A stretch of DNA of 64,000 nt from Bacteroidales bacterium. Lineage in GTDB: Bacteria > Bacteroidota > Bacteroidia > Bacteroidales > BM520. Positions 42,824 through 51,904 of this stretch are shown one piece after another. Both the position numbers and the translations under genes were made by a program. Positions within the stretch are counted from its first letter, which is position 1, and each line of letters begins with the position of its first letter. The DNA is taken from positions 29,018 through 93,017 of the forward strand of contig JAISNV010000011.1 of assembly GCA_031276035.1 (NCBI GenBank). The letters are read 5' to 3'. A model generated the notes under the pieces. The model did not search any database. It worked only from the letters and a program-made list of their open reading frames with translations, and was not told where the DNA came from.

Positions 42824-45391
42824 ATGGATGAAATAGGAGGAAAAATAGTTCCTGTAAATATTGAAGAGCAGATGAAATCGGCTTATATTGATTATTCGAT
42901 GTCGGTTATTGTTTCACGTGCTTTGCCAGATGTTAGAGACGGTTTAAAACCTGTACATAGAAGAGTATTGTTCGGTATGCTTGGTATCGGAGTAAGAGCT
43001 TCCGGTACCACAAAGAAATCTGCCCGTATTGTCGGTGAAGTTTTAGGTAAATATCACCCTCACGGCGATTCTTCGGTGTATGAAGCTATGGTTCGTTTGG
43101 CACAACCTTGGTCAATGAGATATATGATGGTTGAAGGCCAAGGAAACTTCGGTTCTATAGATGGTGACGGAGCGGCAGCAATGCGTTATACAGAAGCGAA
43201 GCTTACACGTTTGGCAGAAGAGATGCTTGCAGATATTAATAAGAATACTGTTGATATGCAGAATAACTTTGATGATTCTACTAAAGAACCGACAGTTCTC
43301 CCTGCAAAGATACCTTATTTGTTAGTGAACGGCGCCTCCGGTATTGCTGTAGGTATGGCTACAAATATGGCTCCACATAATCTCACTGAAGTTTTGGAAG
43401 GAATTATAGCTTACCTTGATAATAATGATATTGAAATTTCGGAATTGATACATTATATTAAAGCTCCTGATTTTCCGACAGGTGGAATTATTTATGGTTA
43501 CGAAGGAGTTAAGGAAGCTTTTGAAACGGGTAGGGGAAGAATAATTGTTCGCGGTGAAGCCAATGTTGAAGAAGATAATTCCGGAAAAGAAACAATTATT
43601 GTTACCTCAATACCTTATCAAGTTAATAAGGCGGAAATGATTAAAAAAACTGCCGATCTCGTTAACGATAAAAAAATTGAAGGTATTTCGGAAATCAGGG
43701 ATGAAACCGATAGAAACGGTATACGCATTGTATATGAACTTAAAAGAGATGCAATGAGTAGTGTCGTGTTAAACAAATTGTACCAATATACTGCTTTACA
43801 ATCTTCATTTAATGTCAATAATATCGCTCTTGTAAAAGGCCGTCCGATGTTGTTGAATGTTAAACAAATGATTGAACATTATGTTGCTCATCGGTTGGAA
43901 GTACTTATTAGAAAAACGAAATTCGAATTAGATGAAGCCAAGAAACGTGCACATATCCTCGAAGGCTTACTTATAGCTCTTGATCATATTGATGAAATAA
44001 TTCAACTCATCAAAGAAAGCGAATCTCCTGAAGTTGCTAAAAATGAACTGATGATTAGATTCGGGCTTTCCGAAGAACAGGCGAAAGCTATTCTTGATAT
44101 GCGTCTCGCCCGGTTAACCGGTTTAGAAAGAGATAAATTGAAAGAGGAATATCAGGAATTAATGGATAAAATTAATCATTTAAATAAAATTCTTGATGAG
44201 CCTGAATTCCAAAATCAAATTTTGAAAGAAGAATTTATTCTAATGAAAGAAACTTATGGTGATGCAAGAAGAACAAAAATTGAATATTCCGTTACCGATT
44301 TCAAGATAGAAGATCTTATTAGTAATGAAAAAGTTGTAGTTACTATTACTAATAAAGGTTATATCAAAAGAACCCCATTGAGTGAATATAGACAACAAAG
44401 AAGGGGAGGCACTGGTGCGAAAGGCTCCGGAGCCCGTGATGAAGATTTTATTGAACATATTTTTGTTGCTCATGCTCATAATTATATGCTATTCTTCACA
44501 AGCAGCGGTAAATGTTTTTGGCTCAGAGTGTTTGAAATTCCAGAAGGAGCAAAAGCTTCAAAGGGTAGGGCGGTTCAGAACTTAATAGCTATTCCAGCGG
44601 AAGATACAATTAGAGCTTTCATAAATGTTGATAATCTTTCCGATAAGGATTACATAAATAATAATTTTATTATTCTTTGTACACGTTACGGAATTATTAA
44701 GAAGACATCGCTTGAGGCATACTCACGTCCGCGTCAAAATGGAATTATTGCAGTTAATATTAAGGATAATGATGAATTACTCGAAGCCAGACTGACAACC
44801 GGTAATAATCATATCATTATGGCAACTACAAAGGGTAGGGCAATCAGATTCCCCGAATCGAAAGTAAGACCTATGGGTAGAAATGCCACAGGTGTTAAAG
44901 CCGTTACTCTTAATGGCAATGACGACTTTGTAATCGGTATGATTTGTCCTGATGATGAAAATGGTGATATTCTTGTTGTTTCTGAAAATGGTTATGGTAA
45001 AAAATCCAAACTCGATGATTATAGAATAACCAACAGAGGCGGTAAGGGTGTTAAAACTATCAATATTACTGAAAAAACTGGCATGCTCATTGCAATAAAG
45101 GATGTTATGATTAATGATGATATTATAATTATCACACGTTCAGGACTATTGATTAGAATGCCGGTATCTCAAATGCGAGTATCTGGCAGAGCTACTCAGG
45201 GAGTTCGATTAATCAATATCAAAGATAATGATGCGATTGCAGCGGTAACTCGAGTACAATTCTCTGAGGAAGATATTGAAGATGAACAGGATGATGAAAA
45301 CAATGATATTGAAATATCATCCGAAACAAACGAAAATAATGATCAAGCATCGGATGATAGTATTAATGATAATGAATCTGAAAAAAATTAA
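42824..45391 (+). CDS. gyrA: DNA gyrase subunit A
   Basis: An 855-residue type II topoisomerase subunit. The catalytic Tyr122 lies in AAMRYTEAKLT. The quinolone-region motif is HPHGDSSVYEAM with Ser83 intact and Glu at position 87. The C-terminal beta-pinwheel has repeats of the form G-x-x-x-K/R-x-P/T, and the GyrA box is present as QRRGGTGAKGSG-like sequence (about 525-537). The tail is acidic (EEDIEDEQDDENND). It introduces negative supercoils with GyrB. The TPR gene follows 35 bases later. Confidence 0.97.
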   Translation: MDEIGGKIVPVNIEEQMKSAYIDYSMSVIVSRALPDVRDGLKPVHRRVLFGMLGIGVRASGTTKKSARIVGEVLGKYHPHGDSSVYEAMVRLAQPWSMRYMMVEGQGNFGSIDGDGAAAMRYTEAKLTRLAEEMLADINKNTVDMQNNFDDSTKEPTVLPAKIPYLLVNGASGIAVGMATNMAPHNLTEVLEGIIAYLDNNDIEISELIHYIKAPDFPTGGIIYGYEGVKEAFETGRGRIIVRGEANVEEDNSGKETIIVTSIPYQVNKAEMIKKTADLVNDKKIEGISEIRDETDRNGIRIVYELKRDAMSSVVLNKLYQYTALQSSFNVNNIALVKGRPMLLNVKQMIEHYVAHRLEVLIRKTKFELDEAKKRAHILEGLLIALDHIDEIIQLIKESESPEVAKNELMIRFGLSEEQAKAILDMRLARLTGLERDKLKEEYQELMDKINHLNKILDEPEFQNQILKEEFILMKETYGDARRTKIEYSVTDFKIEDLISNEKVVVTITNKGYIKRTPLSEYRQQRRGGTGAKGSGARDEDFIEHIFVAHAHNYMLFFTSSGKCFWLRVFEIPEGAKASKGRAVQNLIAIPAEDTIRAFINVDNLSDKDYINNNFIILCTRYGIIKKTSLEAYSRPRQNGIIAVNIKDNDELLEARLTTGNNHIIMATTKGRAIRFPESKVRPMGRNATGVKAVTLNGNDDFVIGMICPDDENGDILVVSENGYGKKSKLDDYRITNRGGKGVKTINITEKTGMLIAIKDVMINDDIIIITRSGLLIRMPVSQMRVSGRATQGVRLINIKDNDAIAAVTRVQFSEEDIEDEQDDENNDIEISSETNENNDQASDDSINDNESEKN

Positions 45392-45426
45392 TTAATAAAT
45401 AAATTATAAACTTTAAAATTCGGAAT

Positions 45427-46728
45427 ATGAAAAAGATTTTTGTTATTTTAATTGCTGTCTTAATCCCAGTTACAGCAATTTTTGCTCAAAGAGTTGAGAT
45501 ACAAAATGCCTCAAACTATTCAAGAAACAATGATTTAACCCGTGCTATTGAAAGTGCTGAAAAAGCTACTAAAGATCCCGAAACATCAAAAGATAGTAAA
45601 GCTTGGTATCTTAAAGGTACAATTTTGTTGAAACTTGATGATATGTATTCTATTTATAATGCAGCTAAAACAGGTTTGACACAAACGGAATATAATAAAG
45701 AATTAGCTCCTTTTAATGCTGAAGAACCAAATGCTCCTTTAAAACCAAATTCATCGAAGAAAATTAAGCTGGATGATGGTTCCAGAATAACACAAGCAAC
45801 TTATCAATATGATGTTATTGTGAAATTTGATGCTAACGGTAAACTGTTTGAAGCAAGCGAACCAACAAACGGCAGATTTTTAAAAGAGTATAATAATGAT
45901 CTACTGGATGTGGCTTTTGATGCTTTTCAAAAAGCGATTGAATATAATAATGACGAAGAAAGTGTTACAAACGCTAAAATAAATCTTAGTGTTATTTCAC
46001 AACGTTATTTTAATCAAGCAGTTAATCAATATCAGAATAAAAATTACATGGATGCATCTTCAAATTTTGAAAAATCGTTCTTAATGAAGAAAAATTTCTT
46101 TAATCAGTTTGATTCGGTAAGCTATGAATATGCTAATAATGCAATTAAAATGTATATGCAGGAAAGTCTTGCAAATAATGATACTGCAACATATATGGCT
46201 ACATGTGCAATGGGTGCTCAAAAATTTCCAGATGATGTTTTTTATGTTATTTCAGAAGCAAATATTTGGTTGGCCAAAAATGAACCGGAAAAAGTTATTC
46301 AATCTTTAGAAAAGGCGATGACAATGGTTACTGACAATGCAACTATTTTTTACGCAATAGGTGTTAATTACGGTGCACTTCATAATGTTGATAAATCTGT
46401 AGAAGCATATAAAAAGGCTATTGAAATTGATCCTAAATTTTTTGATGCATATTATAATTTAGCTGCGATTTATGTTAATACCGGTAATGAATTTTTGAAG
46501 GAAGCTAATAATTTACCGATTAGCGAAAATGAAAAATATGAGGAATTAAAAAAGAAATCCGAAGATTATTACCAATTAGCAATTCCTTATTTAGAAAAAG
46601 CTCATGAATTAGATAAAACTGATATTAATGTTTTAAATACTTTGAGAGAAATTTATGTAAAAATACAGAGACTTGATGATGCTAAAAAGATTAAAGAATT
46701 AATTGATGAATTAAAAGCTGCCGAATAA
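45427..46728 (+). CDS. Tetratricopeptide-repeat exported protein
   Basis: A 433-residue protein. The signal peptide reaches about residue 20 (ending IFAQ). TPR units are visible at about 30-60, 155-215, 285-320, 318-352 (AIGVNYGALHNVDKSVEAYKKAIEIDPKFFDAYYNLA) and 385-425. A proline- and lysine-rich insert sits near residues 95-120. It is probably periplasmic or outer-membrane-attached and a scaffold for protein contacts. It reads with gyrA but the gap of 35 bases and a likely terminator downstream do not settle co-transcription. Function unknown. Confidence 0.8.
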   Translation: MKKIFVILIAVLIPVTAIFAQRVEIQNASNYSRNNDLTRAIESAEKATKDPETSKDSKAWYLKGTILLKLDDMYSIYNAAKTGLTQTEYNKELAPFNAEEPNAPLKPNSSKKIKLDDGSRITQATYQYDVIVKFDANGKLFEASEPTNGRFLKEYNNDLLDVAFDAFQKAIEYNNDEESVTNAKINLSVISQRYFNQAVNQYQNKNYMDASSNFEKSFLMKKNFFNQFDSVSYEYANNAIKMYMQESLANNDTATYMATCAMGAQKFPDDVFYVISEANIWLAKNEPEKVIQSLEKAMTMVTDNATIFYAIGVNYGALHNVDKSVEAYKKAIEIDPKFFDAYYNLAAIYVNTGNEFLKEANNLPISENEKYEELKKKSEDYYQLAIPYLEKAHELDKTDINVLNTLREIYVKIQRLDDAKKIKELIDELKAAE

Positions 46729-46758
46729 TCTATTTTAAACTTTATTAGTGATAGAAAG

Positions 46759-46790
46759 AGGAGGATATATAAATTATGTTCTCCTTTTTA
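46759..46790 (+). terminator. Possible terminator of the TPR gene
   Basis: Short arms AGGAG and CTCCT with a 17-base loop and a T-run directly after. The stem is weak. Confidence 0.4.
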
Positions 46791-46860
46791 ATTATTATAT
46801 TATTTAACATAATATTAATTATAGGACAAATAAATATATAAAATTATATCAAAAAAATTT

Positions 46861-46868
46861 TAACTTTG
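46861..46868 (+). promoter_or_regulatory. -7 box of the small secreted protein gene
   Basis: TAACTTTG, 45 bases upstream of the ATG at 46914. Confidence 0.45.
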
Positions 46869-46913
46869 CATTAAATTATACAAAATTATTTACTAACTAA
46901 ATTTTTAAATCTA

Positions 46914-47300
46914 ATGAAAAAAATCAAAACATTATTGGCATTAATAATGCTACTTGTTACAACAGGTCCGATCTGGGGACAAATAACGGTTTCAGCTCCA
47001 TTAACCGTTAATGTAATTTCTCAAAGTGCAGACGAAGCGACTATTACCGTTGTCTGTGTATATTCTAATGGGCAACAAGATGCCGAATTGAGGACAATTC
47101 CAATTTATAGAAAAGTTCCCGGAAATTATCATGGTTCCGGTTCAACAGTATTTTCAATTGTTACTAATAGTACAAACTTTTATTTAACTAATATAATACT
47201 TGTTATAAGCACAGATGATGGTGAATATACGACACTGACATATAACAATTTTGTTTCAAATGTTTCTGTAGATTTCAGATCTAAAAATGGATTAAATTAA
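46914..47300 (+). CDS. Small secreted protein, unknown family
   Basis: A 128-residue protein with a signal peptide (MKKIKTLLALIMLLVTTGPIWG). The mature domain is beta-prone, Ser/Thr- and Val-rich (ATITVVCVYSNGQQDAELRTI; VSVDFRSKNG at the end) with no cysteine pair and no T9SS domain. Length, leader and general pattern resemble the tandem pair at 15117-15967, but residue identity outside the leader is too low to call homology. It is monocistronic, between its own promoter box and a terminator. Function unknown. Confidence 0.65.
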   Translation: MKKIKTLLALIMLLVTTGPIWGQITVSAPLTVNVISQSADEATITVVCVYSNGQQDAELRTIPIYRKVPGNYHGSGSTVFSIVTNSTNFYLTNIILVISTDDGEYTTLTYNNFVSNVSVDFRSKNGLN

Positions 47301-47356
47301 ATCAGTTCGATTAACCACGATTTAATTTTTCAGACAAATAGTATTTTTAAAACAAG

Positions 47357-47384
47357 AAAGCCGGCTCATTACAAGACCGGCTTT
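47357..47384. terminator. Terminator between the secreted protein and tRNA-Arg
   Basis: Perfect 8-bp arms AAAGCCGG and CCGGCTTT with a 12-base loop, usable from both directions. Confidence 0.75.
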
Positions 47385-47395
47385 TGTATTTAATG

Positions 47396-47470
47396 TGAAC
47401 CCGGAGGGGTTCGAACCCCCAACCTGCTGATCCGTAGTCAGCCACTCTAATCCAATTGAGCTACGGGTCC
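47396..47470 (-). tRNA. tRNA-Arg (ACG)
   Basis: Acceptor GGACCCG pairs with CGGGTTC (one G-U). The anticodon loop is CTACGGA with anticodon ACG and stem GCTGA/TCAGC. The T-arm is GGTTCGAACC with a G-rich stem, and the discriminator is A. CCA is not encoded. Confidence 0.95.
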
Positions 47471-47566
47471 AAAAAAGATTTGCAAAAATACAAAATAATT
47501 AGTAATTAACAATTAAATAATCAATTATTTTTTACTAAGAACTGTTGAATTAATCACATCCGGAAA

Positions 47567-49225
47567 TTAATAAACCAAAATCCCGGAAATATTCCATGCG
47601 CTAAAACTTTGACCTTCTTTTCTTCCCTGCGGAATACATATACTTAACTTGTGTTTTCCCTTAGTAATTTGCGGATAAAAGATTTCTATAGGATTGGTTA
47701 TGGTTCCGGGACACCAGCCGGAACGGCTGTAATCCGATGATGATAAACCATTGGAAAAATTTCCCGAACATGGATTTCTTTCTCTATAACTGGCACAATC
47801 ATATCTCCATGGAATTATTGATATTTTTGAATTATCTAACTGAATTTCATTTGGTTTTTTGTTGAATTCATCACCGCCGCCCCAACCGCCGTGTCCGGTT
47901 GAGATATAACTTATAACAGCATCATTTATATCGTGTTCGAGTTTAAAATCAAGGTTTAAAGTGTCTGTATCAAAAAAGTCGGGATAATCTTGTCCATCCA
48001 TTTCCATTAAGTTCAAAGTACAAAATAATGGTATAACATTCTGTTCTTCAACATCAGGATTTCCGGGATGAAATTTAATATCAAGATTAATAATATGTCC
48101 GTACTTATCATAATTTCCTATGAAAACTCCCAATAATACTTTATTGCTTAATAATGGTACTAAATGACTTACATCGTGTTTAAAGACAATTGAATCGTAC
48201 CAGTTATAATTTCCATATTCAAGATAATTGTATTTTCTTGTTCCGAAAGACGTATAAAACCTCATTAATTCTACCGGCGGTGAATAATTATCGGTCATTA
48301 GCATTCCGTAGTGTTTTTTACCTTTCTTATCAGTAAAATATGGTAGACAATCAATACCATTCTTCATTCCGTCATAAAATGATAATTCTTTATCCATTGG
48401 AACAACAAAAACGCTACCTGTTCTGTCATAAGCATCACCATCGGAATACTGGCTTAATTCAACAAAAATATTATACTTCCAGGTGCTATCAGGTAAATCA
48501 ATCATTTTACAAATTATTGTGCCGTTTCCGAAGATCAGTAAACTATCGGTTATTAATTCATTTGAAACTTCAATTGACGGATCATAACATATTCTTTGAT
48601 TGGAGAATACATTAACAGTTTTGACATGCATTTCATTGATTCTTTTCTGATATTCGGATGCCGGTAAAATTGTACCGAAATCTTCAGGTAAAAATTTTTG
48701 TTGTTTATTTGAGTAGTCGATTTTTATTGCCTCCTCTACTCTATTTCCATTATATATTGTCTTTAGAATTAATCCTTTAGTTATTCCGAAATGCGAATTG
48801 GGAGTAATAACATATTTAGAATCTTCAAGATAAAATATTTCAATAATATTAGAATTGATTATAACTTTTGCCTTTTTACAACTCAATCCTAAGATTTCTT
48901 CTGTTTCATTCAGATATTCCCAATTTTGTTGGAAAATAATATCTGACTCTGAGGTTATTATCTCATCACTAATTAATTTGTATGATTTAAAAACTTTATT
49001 ATTATCGATATCAATATATGTCTTCGAATTAGAAATTTCATCATTTTTTATAAAGTAAATAATAGATGAATTAGAAGAAGATTCGGATATAGTAAAATTT
49101 ACTGAATCAATATTATCATTAAAACTTCTCTGATAAGTAACTTTTACGCATTTATCTTGTGAAAAAGAAAAATCAAAAGATAAAAATAATATTGATAATA
49201 AGAACAATCTCTTAAAATGCTTCAT
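47567..49225 (-). CDS. GLPGLI-type domain fused to a PNGase F-like glycosidase
   Basis: A 552-residue secreted protein. Signal peptide to about residue 23. Residues about 25-190 follow the GLPGLI-family pattern, with W-x-Y-x-N-E-T-E-E-I-LGLSCKKAKV (about 102-121) and GITKGLILKT in place of GLPGLI. Residues about 200-552 resemble the two jelly-roll domains of peptide-N-glycosidase F. DGDAYDR carries Asp267, aligning with catalytic Asp60; the stretch GHGGWGGGDEF carries Glu453, aligning with Glu206; and SRSGWCPG matches the family's RAGWCPG. The Glu118 equivalent is not evident. It may remove N-glycans or be a non-catalytic relative. It starts 11 bases after the YitT gene. Confidence 0.7.
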   Translation of the reverse strand: MKHFKRLFLLSILFLSFDFSFSQDKCVKVTYQRSFNDNIDSVNFTISESSSNSSIIYFIKNDEISNSKTYIDIDNNKVFKSYKLISDEIITSESDIIFQQNWEYLNETEEILGLSCKKAKVIINSNIIEIFYLEDSKYVITPNSHFGITKGLILKTIYNGNRVEEAIKIDYSNKQQKFLPEDFGTILPASEYQKRINEMHVKTVNVFSNQRICYDPSIEVSNELITDSLLIFGNGTIICKMIDLPDSTWKYNIFVELSQYSDGDAYDRTGSVFVVPMDKELSFYDGMKNGIDCLPYFTDKKGKKHYGMLMTDNYSPPVELMRFYTSFGTRKYNYLEYGNYNWYDSIVFKHDVSHLVPLLSNKVLLGVFIGNYDKYGHIINLDIKFHPGNPDVEEQNVIPLFCTLNLMEMDGQDYPDFFDTDTLNLDFKLEHDINDAVISYISTGHGGWGGGDEFNKKPNEIQLDNSKISIIPWRYDCASYRERNPCSGNFSNGLSSSDYSRSGWCPGTITNPIEIFYPQITKGKHKLSICIPQGRKEGQSFSAWNISGILVY

Positions 49226-49236
49226 ACTTTCGATAA

Positions 49237-50115
49237 TTATGTTTTAATCGTATCAAAATTTCTACCATAAACACCTTCAACTCTTGAAACCGACAAAAAA
49301 GCGTTAGGATCAATTTCCTTTACTGTTTTTAATATTTTTACCTTTTCTTGTCGATGAACAATAATAAACAAGACTTCGGTATCAGATTTGTTATACCAAC
49401 CAATTGCGGGAATGACTGTTACTCCCCTACCAATATCATTAGCGATTGCATTCGCTATTTCGGCATACTTAGGTGAAATAATCATAAATTGGTAAGATTG
49501 TCTATTACCATTTAAAGTGATATCGAGCACATAAGAGAAAACCCACATTACTACAAGGCCAAAAACAACTTTTTCAACATCGCGAAAAACTAAGAAAAAT
49601 AATACAACAACAATTGCATTAAAGTACATGCTGACTCTTCCGGGACTGATGTTTTTATGCTTATTGATTATCAGAGCAATAATATCCGTTCCTCCCGTAT
49701 TTCCACCGAAATTAAAAACAATCCCCAAACCGACTCCTGATAATGCTCCGCCGATTAATGCATTCATAAAAGGTTGATCTGCTACTAAGGGTTCAGTGAA
49801 AAATTTTTGCAATATAATCAACATTACCGAGGACATTGTAACACCAATAAGTGATAATTTTACGAATTTCCAACCCATTATTTTATAAGCAATTATCAAT
49901 AAAATAATGTTAGCAACAAATGTTGTAATACCTACAGGGATACCGGTAACATAATACAGAATCATTCCTAATCCGGTAAATCCACCGCTAATCAATTGTG
50001 ACGGAATTATGAAAGCGGCTAATGCAAATGTGTAAATCAACATACCGAAGAACATGCCAGCGTATGATTTCACTGCATCAAAAGTCGAACGGAATATTTT
50101 ACTTTTTGTTTTCAT
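49237..50115 (-). CDS. YitT family membrane protein
   Basis: A 292-residue inner-membrane protein. Five or six membrane helices (about 15-35, 55-75, 80-100, 110-135, 150-175 and 178-198) include GGFTGLGMILYYVTGIPVG and GGALSGVGLGIVFNFGGNTGGTDIIALI. The C-terminal DUF2179 domain (about 215-292) ends in SRVEGVYGRNF. The family is widespread, with an unclear, perhaps transport-related, role. It is separated from the arginine-pathway gene argF/arcB by a terminator and runs into the PNGase F-like gene. Confidence 0.88.
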   Translation of the reverse strand: MKTKSKIFRSTFDAVKSYAGMFFGMLIYTFALAAFIIPSQLISGGFTGLGMILYYVTGIPVGITTFVANIILLIIAYKIMGWKFVKLSLIGVTMSSVMLIILQKFFTEPLVADQPFMNALIGGALSGVGLGIVFNFGGNTGGTDIIALIINKHKNISPGRVSMYFNAIVVVLFFLVFRDVEKVVFGLVVMWVFSYVLDITLNGNRQSYQFMIISPKYAEIANAIANDIGRGVTVIPAIGWYNKSDTEVLFIIVHRQEKVKILKTVKEIDPNAFLSVSRVEGVYGRNFDTIKT

Positions 50116-50134
50116 TTTGTACGTTTATTAAAAA

Positions 50135-50160
50135 AGGGCAAGCTACTAATAACCTGCCCT
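50135..50160 (-). terminator. Terminator of the ornithine carbamoyltransferase gene
   Basis: Arms AGGGCA and TGCCCT with a loop of 14 bases; on the minus strand a T-run follows. It lies 29 bases after the gene's stop. Confidence 0.65.
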
Positions 50161-50188
50161 ATGTTTGTGTTAATTACATTTTCTAATA

Positions 50189-51190
50189 TTAATCACCTAA
50201 AGTTGCAACCATAACAGCTTTGATTGTATGAAGCCTGTTTTCAGCTTCATCAAAAACTAAAGACATTTGAGATTCAAAAACTTCTTCTGAAACTTCCATT
50301 TCCGATATACCGAATTTTTGGAATATCTCTTCTCCTATTGAAGTTTCACGATTGTGGAAAGCCGGTAAGCAGTGTAAAAATTTAACGTTAGGATTACCTG
50401 TTTTTTTCACAACATCCATATTAACTTGGTACGGAAGCATTAATTTAATTCTTTTTTCCCATTCTTCTGGAGCTTCACCCATAGAAACCCAAACGTCGGT
50501 ATATAAGAAATCAACACCTTTAACACCTTCAGCAACATTGTCTGTTAAAGTAATTTTAGCACCCGTTTCTTTTGCAATTTCCAAACATTCATCAACTAAT
50601 TCCTTAACCGGAAGAAAAGCTTTAGGAGCAACAGCTCTGAAATCCATACCCATTTTTGCGGCGCCTACCATTAAGGAATTACCCATATTGTTTCTTGCGT
50701 CACCTAAATAGGCAAAAGAAACCTTATTCAATGGTTTGTCAATATTTTCCATCATTGTTAAAAAGTCTGCTAAAATTTGCGTCGGATGGAATTCTGTAGT
50801 TAATCCGTTCCAAACAGGAACACCGGCATATTTGCCTAATGTTTCAACGATGTCCTGAGAATATCCCCTGTATTCTATTCCGTCATACATTCTACCTAGA
50901 ACCCTTGCGGTATCTTTCATAGATTCTTTTTTACCCATCTGTGAGCCTGCAGGACCTAAATAAGTAACTTTGGCTCCTTGGTCAAAAGCAGCAACTTCAA
51001 ATGCGCAGCGAGTACGTGTAGAATCTTTTTCAAAAAGCAAAACAATATTTTTACCTTTTAAATTTTGTTGTTCTGTACCTGTATACTTTGCAGCTTTAAG
51101 GTTTGCTGATAAATCAAGCAAATGTTTAATTTCTTTTGGAGTAAAATCCAATAATTTTAAGAAATTTCTGTTTCTAAGATTAAATGCCAT
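50189..51190 (-). CDS. arcB: Ornithine carbamoyltransferase
   Basis: A 333-residue cytoplasmic enzyme. Carbamoyl-phosphate site [20 protein letters not shown], motif [22 protein letters not shown], ornithine site VSMGEA and the HCLPAFHN signature are all present. Length and the [18 protein letters not shown] stretch fit the catabolic (ArcB) type as well as long anabolic forms. With arcC at 29250-30194 a citrulline-to-ATP route is likely, so arcB is preferred over argF. It has its own promoter and terminator. Confidence 0.9.
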   Translation of the reverse strand: MAFNLRNRNFLKLLDFTPKEIKHLLDLSANLKAAKYTGTEQQNLKGKNIVLLFEKDSTRTRCAFEVAAFDQGAKVTYLGPAGSQMGKKESMKDTARVLGRMYDGIEYRGYSQDIVETLGKYAGVPVWNGLTTEFHPTQILADFLTMMENIDKPLNKVSFAYLGDARNNMGNSLMVGAAKMGMDFRAVAPKAFLPVKELVDECLEIAKETGAKITLTDNVAEGVKGVDFLYTDVWVSMGEAPEEWEKRIKLMLPYQVNMDVVKKTGNPNVKFLHCLPAFHNRETSIGEEIFQKFGISEMEVSEEVFESQMSLVFDEAENRLHTIKAVMVATLGD

Positions 51191-51252
51191 TTCTTTTAAG
51201 AATTTGATTACTAATAATATATTTTGTTAAATGATTTTTATAAAAATTTGTG

Positions 51253-51260
51253 CAAATATA
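51253..51260 (-). promoter_or_regulatory. -7 box of the ornithine carbamoyltransferase gene
   Basis: TATATTTG on the minus strand, 62 bases upstream of the ATG. Confidence 0.45.
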
Positions 51261-51322
51261 GAAATATAATTGATAATCGACAATTATTTGTGTTCAAAAC
51301 ATAAAGTGCGAAATTATCAAAT

Positions 51323-51835
51323 CTAAATTAAATAAATATTTTTATATATCATAATCTTCAACTTTTCAAACTCCTCTGCCGTCAGTTTTTTATTTGACAT
51401 GATATATTGCTGCATAACAAATTCTTTTGTTTTGTACGATGGTTGCATGTAATAATATTCATTTAGATGTAATCCGTAACGTTCGTAGAATTTAATTCTG
51501 CGTTGTGACATTTCATTATCAGGAACTTCAACTTCTAAGGTGATCAGTTTTGAAGTCTTAGCAAAGAAATCATTGAGAAATCTCCCACCTAATCCGCTAT
51601 TTCTCATTTTTACATCAATAGCAAAATGCTCTATATGAATAAAATTATCAAATTCCCAATAACCGATAATACCACGATTTTCACTATTTTCAGTTATAAT
51701 AAAAAAATTATATTCAGGATTATTTCTTGATATTAACACATCAAAATCCGGTCTTTCATCCTCAGGGAAAGAATGTTCCAATAGTTCTTTAGAAAATTTC
51801 TTATTTTCATCAGTATATTTTATTAAATCAATCAT
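51323..51835 (-). CDS. GNAT-family N-acetyltransferase
   Basis: 170 residues from the ATG at 51835; the longer frame opens at TTG. The GNAT core is visible: strand FFIITENSENRGIIGYWEF, then HIEHFAIDVKMRNSGLGGRFLNDFF, where R/Q-x-x-G-x-G-G is the acetyl-CoA loop, then LEVEVPDN and QRRIKFYERYGL. It acetylates an amine substrate that cannot be named. It lies 69 bases from the YgiQ gene in the same direction, and no promoter was recognised in front of it. Confidence 0.85.
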   Translation of the reverse strand: MIDLIKYTDENKKFSKELLEHSFPEDERPDFDVLISRNNPEYNFFIITENSENRGIIGYWEFDNFIHIEHFAIDVKMRNSGLGGRFLNDFFAKTSKLITLEVEVPDNEMSQRRIKFYERYGLHLNEYYYMQPSYKTKEFVMQQYIMSNKKLTAEEFEKLKIMIYKNIYLI

Positions 51836-51904
51836 ATCTAATAATTTTAGTTTTTTATCCAAATACTATAAAGATGCTTTTAATTTATTTTATCTATCTT
51901 AAAG

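Noticed and set aside
46914..47300. Third member of the 15.1-16.0 kb secreted family
   Set aside because: Same length and similar leader, but the mature sequences do not share the conserved ending (YPGLAT, LHPxYW), so homology is not supported.
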